From Planctomycetota bacterium (GTDB lineage Bacteria > Planctomycetota > PUPC01 > DSUN01), in the NCBI GenBank assembly GCA_035384565.1, contig DAOOIT010000092.1, positions 1 through 18,944 of the forward strand: a DNA stretch of 18,944 nucleotides, written 5' to 3'. Both the position numbers and the translations under genes were made by a program. The notes beneath the pieces were generated by a model that was not told where the DNA came from, did not search any database, and was given only the letters and a program-made list of their open reading frames with translations. Positions 6,590-13,323 of this stretch are shown here, one piece after another (position 1 is the stretch's first letter; every line of letters starts with the position of its first letter).

Positions 6590-8185
6590 TCACTTCGGCG
6601 CGGCGGCGCCCGCGGCCACCCTGGCGCCGGGGTTCTCCTCGCACACCGTCTTCGGGCCCACGACGATGATGTCGGCGGTCCGATGGCCCGAAACCCTGTT
6701 GCGGCGAATGGCGTTCTCGTCGGCAAGGCGGGTCTCGACCACCTTCTGGCCGTCCCGCTCGACCTCGCGGCGGGGCGGGTCGCCGCAGCGCTCCTCGATG
6801 CCCACCCACTGGGTCGGCTCCGCGAGGGTGCTCTCGACCACGTTGTCCTCGACCGTGTAGCCCCGGGCATCCTCGGCCGAGGCGAAGAGCGCGATGCCCG
6901 GCCACTGGCCGGGCCTTGCGCGCGAGTTGTCGCGGATGATGTTGCTGCGGATGACGCTGCCCGAGTCCATGCCGCCGTTGACCTCGACGCCTGCCCGGCC
7001 GTTGCGCTCGATGGTGTTGCCCTCCACGATGCAGCGGCGGTCGCCCGGGTTGCCCAGGCCGCCGACGCCGTGGCCCTGGTTCTCGCTCAGGACGCAGTGG
7101 CGGACGACCACGTTCTTGTCGTGCCAACAGTAGTAGAAGCCGTCGCCGCCGTTGGCGACCGCTCGGAGGTTGACCCACAGGCCGTCCGTGAAGTCGGTGC
7201 CCGAGTGGAAGCCGTGGCCCGAGTTGCCTGTGGCTACACAGTGCTCGACCCGGCAGTTCCGCCCCGCCTGGATGCTCACGCCATCGGCTTGCCAGTCGCG
7301 CACCTCGACACGCCGCAGGGCGACCCCGCTGCACCGCACGGTGTGGATGCCGCTGTAGTAGAAGTTCCGGCAGATGGGACGCTCGTCGCCTGCCCAGCCC
7401 TCCACGGCCAGGTCCTCCACGGCGATGTTCTCCTGCCCGTCGGCGGTGATCGCGGAGTAGGCGTGGTGGACGAGTGTGCCCGCCTGGGCACTCACGCCCA
7501 GAGGCCGCTCCAGCACGAGCGTGCTGCCCTCGACGGCCACGACCGCGTTGAAGTGGTGATTCCACAGGTCGCCCTCCCCGGCGAGCGTGAGGCCGTGGCC
7601 GGGGGGCAGCAATTCGGGGTGTTCGACCCGAATGGCCTTCTCGCCCTTCTTCGCCGGCGCGGCGAGCGCGGTGGTGAATCCCCACGAAACCTGCGCGCGG
7701 TTCCTGAGCAGCATCTCGCACGGAACGGGCTCGGCAAAGACGAGCGTCTGGCCGCGAATCTCCTTGACGCGATACGGCTTGATGTAGCCCATCCAGCTTG
7801 GCGCGCGGAACCGCCAGGCATAGGCGAGCATCCCGGGCGCCAGGGACGCCAGGTCGCCTTCGACGACGATCTCCGTGCTGTTCGCCGGCGCGTCCCTGGC
7901 CACGTTTCGGCGCGTCTCGCGCCTGCCGGCCGCCAGAATGGTTCCGCGGCCCTTGCCCCGCAGGGTCGTGCCGCTCTTCAGGAACAGGTAGCGTTCCAGC
8001 GCGTACCGCCCCTCGGGCAGTTCCACCACCCCGCCCTCCGCGGGCAGCGAGTCAATGGCCCTCTGGAACCCGCAATCGCCGAGCGAGCGGTCAACGAACC
8101 TCGCAGCGTCCACTGTCGCGGCCGGCGTCCGGGTGCAGGCCACCACGGCCGCGAGCCCGACCCCCCACAGCAAGAGGGGCTTCAC
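6590..8185 (-). CDS. Exported right-handed parallel beta-helix protein
   Basis: The product is 531 aa. GTG at 8185 follows GGAGGAG by about 8 nt and overlaps the upstream stop as GTGA, so translation is coupled to the GH42-like gene. The N-terminus has one Lys, a Leu/Val/Ala core, and VVAC at residues 14-17. It may be a lipoprotein cut before Cys17, or cleaved later after Ala23. The SGTTLRGKGRGTIL motif near residue 80 is typical of the first helix turns of pectate-lyase-like folds. Residues about 225-450 carry repeated turns such as GVALRRVEVRDWQADGV, NCRVEHCVATGNSGHGF and NVVVRHCVLSENQGHGV, typical of PbH1 repeats. Such folds occur in polysaccharide lyases, hydrolases and epimerases. Catalytic residues cannot be assigned, so the chemistry is open. 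Confidence 0.85.
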   Translation of the reverse strand: MKPLLLWGVGLAAVVACTRTPAATVDAARFVDRSLGDCGFQRAIDSLPAEGGVVELPEGRYALERYLFLKSGTTLRGKGRGTILAAGRRETRRNVARDAPANSTEIVVEGDLASLAPGMLAYAWRFRAPSWMGYIKPYRVKEIRGQTLVFAEPVPCEMLLRNRAQVSWGFTTALAAPAKKGEKAIRVEHPELLPPGHGLTLAGEGDLWNHHFNAVVAVEGSTLVLERPLGVSAQAGTLVHHAYSAITADGQENIAVEDLAVEGWAGDERPICRNFYYSGIHTVRCSGVALRRVEVRDWQADGVSIQAGRNCRVEHCVATGNSGHGFHSGTDFTDGLWVNLRAVANGGDGFYYCWHDKNVVVRHCVLSENQGHGVGGLGNPGDRRCIVEGNTIERNGRAGVEVNGGMDSGSVIRSNIIRDNSRARPGQWPGIALFASAEDARGYTVEDNVVESTLAEPTQWVGIEERCGDPPRREVERDGQKVVETRLADENAIRRNRVSGHRTADIIVVGPKTVCEENPGARVAAGAAAPK

Positions 8186-11100
8186 CGCTTCTTCTCCTCC
8201 ACCTTGGCGACAAGGAAGTAGGCCCGCGCCTCCTGGCCCGTAAACGGGTCGGTGATGACGACGGACTGCCGCCCCGGCGGGTGGTCGAGGGCCAAGGGCA
8301 GCTCGAATGTGTGCTTTCCGCCCGGGGCCAGCACCACGCGCCGGTAGGCGGCAAGCTCTCTTCCCGACGCGTCGAAGACCTGTAGCCGATACGGCACGAG
8401 GTCCACTTCCACCTCCTTGCCGTAGGTGAGCATGTGGCACTGCACCCGCACCGCCGAGCCGGGCTCGTGCCTCCCCTCCTCGGCCTTGGCCATCGGCTTC
8501 TGCAACTTGCAGTCGGTGAGCGCGTAGAGGCGCACCGTGCCCTCGGGGAAGGTGTCCTGGATCTGGTCCGTCTCGCCGAAGTACCGGTGCGTGCGCAGTT
8601 CGTAGACGTGCGCCTTGCGGTCGAAGCGCACGTTCGCGTGGCCCTCCATCCTAGGCGAGACGTGGCGGGCGACGATCAGCGTGCGTTTCGAAGGGGACTC
8701 GTAGTACCACGTTTCCGCGCCGAAGACCGGCTGCCCGCCCTGGAAGAGCCTGCACCGTGGCTTCACGCCGGCCATGGCCACCACGTGGTCGAGAAGCTCC
8801 CACTGCGCTCTCTGCACAGCGTGCCCCCCATCGAGTGCGAGGCGCGCGTTGAGCCAGTAGACCTTGCCCTTGCCGGCGTCGCGCACGGTCCACACCGGCA
8901 GGTCCTTCCCCTCCACGCTCACGCCCGTCAGCACGCTGGCATCCTTCGCCTGCACCCCCGCGAGCGCGACGTCGAGCGTGAGCGACGGCCCGCCGGGCGA
9001 CGCGGCCATCGTCTTGCCGAGAGGCGTCGCCTGAGCAGTGTCCACGCCCGCCAGGGGGTCGAGGAGGCAGCCTTCGGGGTGCGGAGTGCCGCGGAGGTTG
9101 CGCCAGCCGTTCCGCCCGAGGCACAGCACGACGCCGCCGGCCTCGGCGAAGCGCTTCACCCCCTCGGCTTGCTCGCTGGAGAGGCAGCTCGCCTGCTCGA
9201 GGAGGAAGAGCCGGTAGCCGTCCTTCTCCAGTCGCCCGGCCGCCACGTCGTCCATCGTCACGAGGTCATGCTGGAAGCCCAGTTCCTCCACCAGGGTCTT
9301 GGCGCCCCGGGCAAGGGCCGCGGAATCCGCGAGCCACGAGGGATATGAGTAGCCGATGGCGATCCTGTCGGCGGCAAAGGCGCTCGCGAGGATGAGGCGG
9401 TCGATCCCCTCCGTCAGGTCGCGGAACTCCTCCTTCGCCAGGGTCGCATAGGCGGCGGCAGGCCGAAGGTCCGGGGTGGCCACGTCCCGCAGGTCGCCGG
9501 CCCAGCAGAGGCTGCCGCCATTCAGCAGCGCGAGCCAGGGGGCCAGGCGGGCGGGGGCGTCGGGCGCCCTCACGGGCTGGTCGAGGCGCACGCCGAAACG
9601 GGCGCCGGGGGCGAAACAGCGGAACAGCTCCTCGAGCACGCCCTGACGCCCGCCTGCGGCCACCGTGCCCCTGCAACACGTGGCGTAGCGGCTCCAGTCC
9701 ACCGGCCAGGCGTCGGAAGGCTCGGCAGTCGTCCACTCGCCGACGGCGAGTTCCGGGGCGATCTCCGCGGCCCACGCGGCCGGGGCCTTCAGGTAGCGCT
9801 CGCCCACCCACTCGCCGAGGAAGAGGCGGAACTCGAGCCACGGGGCGAGGTTCGGCGAGGTGCCGAGGTCCCGGCGTTCCCTCGGCACCACCTGGGCGAA
9901 GTCGGCGAACTGCGCGCCCCACGCCCGGTTCAGCTCGGCGATGTCCGCATACCGCGGCTTCAGCCACTCGCGGAACGCGGCAAGAATCTGCGGGTGGCCT
10001 GCCAGGCCCTCGGGAACGCGCCGCTCGCCGCCCAGGGCGATGAGCCGAGCCCCGGAGTCGAATTGCTCCCGCGCCTGCTTCTGCCAGTCGGCCTTCGCGC
10101 CGTCCGCGGCTGCCAGGTCCTTCGCCACGGGCAACCCCACGGTCGCGGCCTTGACGCCCCCGGTCGCATAGAGCACGGCATCGTCGTCCGAGCCGCTGTG
10201 CAGGGTGAGGCCCCCGTCGTGCGTCGCGGCGAGCAGCCCTTGCAGATGGAGCGGGTCGCGCCGCGCGGCGCCCCACACGCCGAGGGCGAAGCCCTGCCCG
10301 ACAGGCGATCTGGGCGGGAGCAGGAACAGGTCGGCTGTCGCTTCGGCCAGCAGGCGCGGCGGCTCTTCCGCCGAGTAGAAGCGCGCGACCACCTCGTGGT
10401 ACGGGTCCAGCGCGCGCACCTCCCGAAGCATCGAGCCGGCCTGGCCCCGGCCGTTCGTCAGCCTCACGTCGTGAATGCTGCGGGCGACGAGCCGCCCGAA
10501 GCGGTCGAGCACCGACACCTCCAGGCGCCCGCCGGGCGTCGCGCCCGCCAGCTCGACGATGCACGCTCCCGGTTGCTCCGCGGGCTGGTAGGCGCTGGGC
10601 TGGGGCGCCACCTTCATCGTCACGGCCCCATACGCCGAGGCGCCGGCGGTGCCGAACGCGAGAGTCCTGCCGTCCCCATCGCGCACGTGCACCTCGATGC
10701 CCAGCGGCCCGCTGTCGGGGGCTTTGCCCAGCGTGACCAGGTGCTGGCTCTCGCCCTCCGGCAGGTCCACCGTGGCGGCCCCGTCGGTCCGCACCTCCCA
10801 GCGCCGGCTCCTGAGGGTCACCTGCACGAGCGCCTTCGCCTTGCCCCCCGCGTTGCGGACTCCCACCGCCACGACATTGCCTTTGAGCGCCGCCTCGGTG
10901 ACGACGATCGGCGTGTCCTGTCCCGCCGCCCATCGAGCCAGGTCCGCAAGGAACGCATAGCTGTACTCGAACCCGCGCCAGCGAAGCTCGGCGACTCGGG
11001 CGGTCTCGCGCAGGAGGCGGAGGGTGGCCCACTCGCCCAGCGCGGCTGCGCCCGCGTCGCCATCGTCGCGCCACGGGCATACAACCAGCGCCACTCGCCC

Positions 11101-11667
11101 CTTCCCCAGCGCGTAGCGGCGCACGGGCGGCACGCTCACGGCCGCGCTGGGCAGCGGCGGCTCGGCCAGTTCCCTGAGCCCGGCGAGCGCCGCGGCCAGC
11201 TCGGGCTCGTCCTTCGGGTCGCGCACAACAACCACGGCGCCCATCCCGTCGCGCACCCGCCCCAGCAACTCTCCCGCGAGTTGGGCCTTCAGCCCCGCGT
11301 GCCACGGGATGCCCAGCGTCACGAGCACCTGGGGCGCGAACGACGCGATCTTCTTCTGGAGCTCCGCCAGGTGGTCGGCGCTCAGCCCGTCGGCCGGCGG
11401 CTCAGGTCTCGCGACGGCGAAGTAATCGGCCGCAATATCGGCCCGTTGCACGAACTCGCGCACGTGCGCCAGCGTGTGGCCGGCCGGGGTGAGGAAGAAC
11501 GCCTTGAACTCGCCCCTCGCGTGCCGTTTCAAGAGGGGCAGATGCGGCGTGGCGAGCTGGAGGTCCAGCGTCCTGAGCGGCGTGTGGGCCGCGGGCGGCC
11601 CCTCGGCCTCGGCGGCGAAGGCGGCGCCCCAGGCAAGAACCATCGCGATCGCGAGCCGGTCGGCCAT
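8182..11667 (-). CDS. Exported GH42-like multidomain protein
   Basis: The product is 1161 aa. ATG at 11667 has AAGGAG 6 nt upstream, and residues 1-20 form a signal peptide. An amidotransferase-like alpha/beta region spans about 30-240. Two Ig-like beta domains follow at about 250-460. The central region includes HPQILAAFREWLKPRYADI-ELNRAWG (about 560-590), as seen in GH42 beta-galactosidases and relatives. At about 800-870, DGYRLFLLEQASCLSSEQ and RFAEAGGVVLCLG resemble the GH42 trimerisation (GATase-like) domain. C-terminal beta domains end in EEKKR. I find no Asn-Glu dipeptide anywhere, although GH-A clan enzymes carry the acid/base Glu in that context. It may be a non-canonical enzyme or a carbohydrate-binding relative. 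It is the first gene of a coupled pair and has its own promoter. Confidence 0.78.
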   Translation of the reverse strand: MADRLAIAMVLAWGAAFAAEAEGPPAAHTPLRTLDLQLATPHLPLLKRHARGEFKAFFLTPAGHTLAHVREFVQRADIAADYFAVARPEPPADGLSADHLAELQKKIASFAPQVLVTLGIPWHAGLKAQLAGELLGRVRDGMGAVVVVRDPKDEPELAAALAGLRELAEPPLPSAAVSVPPVRRYALGKGRVALVVCPWRDDGDAGAAALGEWATLRLLRETARVAELRWRGFEYSYAFLADLARWAAGQDTPIVVTEAALKGNVVAVGVRNAGGKAKALVQVTLRSRRWEVRTDGAATVDLPEGESQHLVTLGKAPDSGPLGIEVHVRDGDGRTLAFGTAGASAYGAVTMKVAPQPSAYQPAEQPGACIVELAGATPGGRLEVSVLDRFGRLVARSIHDVRLTNGRGQAGSMLREVRALDPYHEVVARFYSAEEPPRLLAEATADLFLLPPRSPVGQGFALGVWGAARRDPLHLQGLLAATHDGGLTLHSGSDDDAVLYATGGVKAATVGLPVAKDLAAADGAKADWQKQAREQFDSGARLIALGGERRVPEGLAGHPQILAAFREWLKPRYADIAELNRAWGAQFADFAQVVPRERRDLGTSPNLAPWLEFRLFLGEWVGERYLKAPAAWAAEIAPELAVGEWTTAEPSDAWPVDWSRYATCCRGTVAAGGRQGVLEELFRCFAPGARFGVRLDQPVRAPDAPARLAPWLALLNGGSLCWAGDLRDVATPDLRPAAAYATLAKEEFRDLTEGIDRLILASAFAADRIAIGYSYPSWLADSAALARGAKTLVEELGFQHDLVTMDDVAAGRLEKDGYRLFLLEQASCLSSEQAEGVKRFAEAGGVVLCLGRNGWRNLRGTPHPEGCLLDPLAGVDTAQATPLGKTMAASPGGPSLTLDVALAGVQAKDASVLTGVSVEGKDLPVWTVRDAGKGKVYWLNARLALDGGHAVQRAQWELLDHVVAMAGVKPRCRLFQGGQPVFGAETWYYESPSKRTLIVARHVSPRMEGHANVRFDRKAHVYELRTHRYFGETDQIQDTFPEGTVRLYALTDCKLQKPMAKAEEGRHEPGSAVRVQCHMLTYGKEVEVDLVPYRLQVFDASGRELAAYRRVVLAPGGKHTFELPLALDHPPGRQSVVITDPFTGQEARAYFLVAKVEEKKR

Positions 11668-11712
11668 GAACCACTCCTTCTCAGGCTGCCGCGAACTCCT
11701 TCATTCCCTATG

Positions 11713-11741
11713 CTTCTACCAAAAGCTCCGCCGCTTGTCCA
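11713..11741 (-). promoter_or_regulatory. Predicted promoter of GH42-like gene
   Basis: On the minus strand, TGGACA (11741-11736) is followed after 17 bp by TAGAAG (11718-11713). The leader to the ATG at 11667 would be about 40 nt. Its -35 box is only 2 bp from the -35 box of the divergent promoter at 11744-11772. Confidence 0.5.
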
Positions 11742-11743
11742 GC

Positions 11744-11772
11744 TTGCAGCGCCGAGGGCATTCGAGTAGCAT
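11744..11772 (+). promoter_or_regulatory. Predicted promoter of ADP-ribosylglycohydrolase gene
   Basis: TTGCAG (11744-11749) is followed after 17 bp by TAGCAT (11767-11772). Transcription would begin near 11779, with a short leader containing AGAGGAG at 11786-11792. It is back-to-back with the promoter of the GH42-like gene. Confidence 0.5.
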
Positions 11773-11799
11773 GCGGCGGGCTCTCAGAGGAGCGCAGAC

Positions 11800-13224
11800 A
11801 TGCTCGAAGCAAAGGGACTCTGGCTCGCCGCCGCCCTCGTGCTGCTCGCAGCGGCGGCCCAGGCGGGGGAGATTCGCCGCCTGTCGCGCGCCGAACTCCT
11901 CGACCGCCTCCGCGGCGGATGGGCGGGGCAGATGATCGGCAATGTCCAGGGGCTGCCCTTCGAGTTCAAGTACAAGGACGAGCCCGGCCCTCTCCCCGAC
12001 TTCACGCCCAACCTGCCGCGCTGCCCCAGCGACGACGATACGGACATCGAATGGACCCACCTCCACACGATGGACCGCCTGGGCACGCTGCTCGTGCCCT
12101 ACCCCGAACTGGCCCGCGAATGGGTGCGCTCGATCAACCGCCGCATCTGGGTCTCCAACGAGCAGGCCCGCAAGCTCATCGGCCAGGGCATCACCCCGCC
12201 CTGGACCTCGCACTTCGCCCTCAACCCTCACGCGAGGTACAACCTCTCGGGTCAGTTCTGCGCCGAGGCATTCGGCCTGCTGGCCCCCGGCCTGCCCCGC
12301 GAGGCCGCCCGCATCGCCCGGCACTACCTCCACATCACCGTCCGCGGCGAGCCGATCCAGGCCGGCGCCCATACCACCGCGATGATCAGCCTGGCCTTCT
12401 TCGAGCGCGACGTGCCCCGCCTCATCGCCCGCTCGCTGGCCGCCGTGGACCCCGAGAGCCAGCATGCCGAGATGCTGCGCGACGTGATCGCCTGGCATCA
12501 GCAGTGGCCCAGCGACTGGCAGGCGACCCGCTCGGCCATCCAGAGGAAGTACCGCGACGAGCGGGGCTGGAACATGAACGCCACCGTGACCAACGGCGCC
12601 CTCGTCGCCGCCGCGCTGCTCTACGGCAAGGGCGACTTCGTGCAGACGATGCGCCTGAGCTTCGCCATGGGCTACGACGCCGACTGCAACGCCGCCACCT
12701 GCGGCACCGTGCTCGGCGTCATGCTCGGCGCCAAGGCCATGGCCGCCCACCCCGGCTGGGTGCTCCCCGAGCACTACGACAACAACACCCGCGACGGCCT
12801 GCCGAAGTCCGAGACAATGGACGACCTGGTCGCCCTCACCGCCCGCCTCGCCGAGAAGGCCATCCTCGCCGCCGGCGGGAGGATTGTGGGCGCGATGTCC
12901 CCGTCCCGCGACACGCGGCGTGGGGACACGCCGCCCACAGGCGACGGCGATGCCGCCGTCTACCTCATCCCCGCCCAGGAGCCGGCCCTCCTCGAGCGCC
13001 TCAAGGACGGCTTGCCCACGGGCGGCCTTGACGAAGTGAACGCGGCAATGGACAAGGAGGCGCTCGCGCGCCTCGACGACCCCAGCCCCGCCGCCCGCGC
13101 CTTCGCCGCCATCCGCCTCGCCAACCGACGCGACCGACTCTCCCCCGCCGAAGCGGCCCGCGTGCGCGCCGTGCTTGACGAGGCACTCAAGGACGACGTG
13201 CTTGCCCCTCTCGCCAGGCCCTGA
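11800..13224 (+). CDS. Exported ADP-ribosylglycohydrolase-family protein
   Basis: The product is 474 aa. ATG at 11800 follows AGAGGAG by 7 nt. Residues 1-22 form a signal peptide (Leu/Ala core, AQA before GEI), unusual for a family whose characterised members are mostly cytoplasmic. DraG/ARH-type signatures are present: LRGGWAGQMIGN (38-48), DDDTDIEW (78-85, metal-binding acidic cluster), AGAHTTAMIS near 190, and GYDADCNAATCGTVLG (291-306) with Asp293 and Asp295 as second-site ligands. The family removes ADP-ribose from proteins or small molecules. Exported members in carbohydrate loci may act on other glycosides, so the substrate is open. Residues 363-380 come from an inserted palindromic repeat. 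They join the catalytic domain to a roughly 90-residue Ala/Leu/Arg-rich helical tail. The gene diverges from the GH42-like gene. Confidence 0.87.
   Translation: MLEAKGLWLAAALVLLAAAAQAGEIRRLSRAELLDRLRGGWAGQMIGNVQGLPFEFKYKDEPGPLPDFTPNLPRCPSDDDTDIEWTHLHTMDRLGTLLVPYPELAREWVRSINRRIWVSNEQARKLIGQGITPPWTSHFALNPHARYNLSGQFCAEAFGLLAPGLPREAARIARHYLHITVRGEPIQAGAHTTAMISLAFFERDVPRLIARSLAAVDPESQHAEMLRDVIAWHQQWPSDWQATRSAIQRKYRDERGWNMNATVTNGALVAAALLYGKGDFVQTMRLSFAMGYDADCNAATCGTVLGVMLGAKAMAAHPGWVLPEHYDNNTRDGLPKSETMDDLVALTARLAEKAILAAGGRIVGAMSPSRDTRRGDTPPTGDGDAAVYLIPAQEPALLERLKDGLPTGGLDEVNAAMDKEALARLDDPSPAARAFAAIRLANRRDRLSPAEAARVRAVLDEALKDDVLAPLARP
12885..12939. repeat. Palindromic element inside the ADP-ribosylglycohydrolase gene
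   Basis: This 55-bp copy has outer arms TGTGGGCG/CGCCCACA. The right internal hairpin is perfect (GCGGCGTG, loop GGGA, CACGCCGC at 12915-12934). It is read as VGAMSPSRDTRRGDTPPT, residues 363-380, and the frame stays open on both sides. The element's first T is the third base of a codon, as in the two copies in the gene at 13324-17376. Confidence 0.85.
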
Positions 13225-13323
13225 CGCCCCCCTCCCAAAGGTTCCAGTACCTGCGGGAGGACACCCTCGGCAGCCCCTGACCGCTTCGCCTTCTCCTGTC
13301 ACATATCACGCATCACGCATCCC
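13225..13323. other. Convergent intergenic region
   Basis: This 99-bp gap lies between two genes that end facing each other. CCTCCC and GGGAGG flank a 17-nt loop near 13232-13260, and a short repeat (ATCACGC twice, then ATC) lies at 13304-13320. No T-tract follows the hairpin, so a classical intrinsic terminator is not supported. Confidence 0.5.

Noticed and set aside
2265..6860. Very long plus-strand open frame (1531 codons) opposite the GH5-like gene
   Set aside because: It is antisense to a gene with signal peptide, domain motifs and catalytic residues. The translation is Val/Gly/Ala/Glu-rich low complexity, as expected from the complement of high-GC codons.
11716..13302. Minus-strand open frame of 528 codons opposite the ADP-ribosylglycohydrolase gene
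   Set aside because: The plus-strand gene has family motifs, a signal peptide and an RBS. The antisense product is Gly/Val/Ala-rich without motifs.
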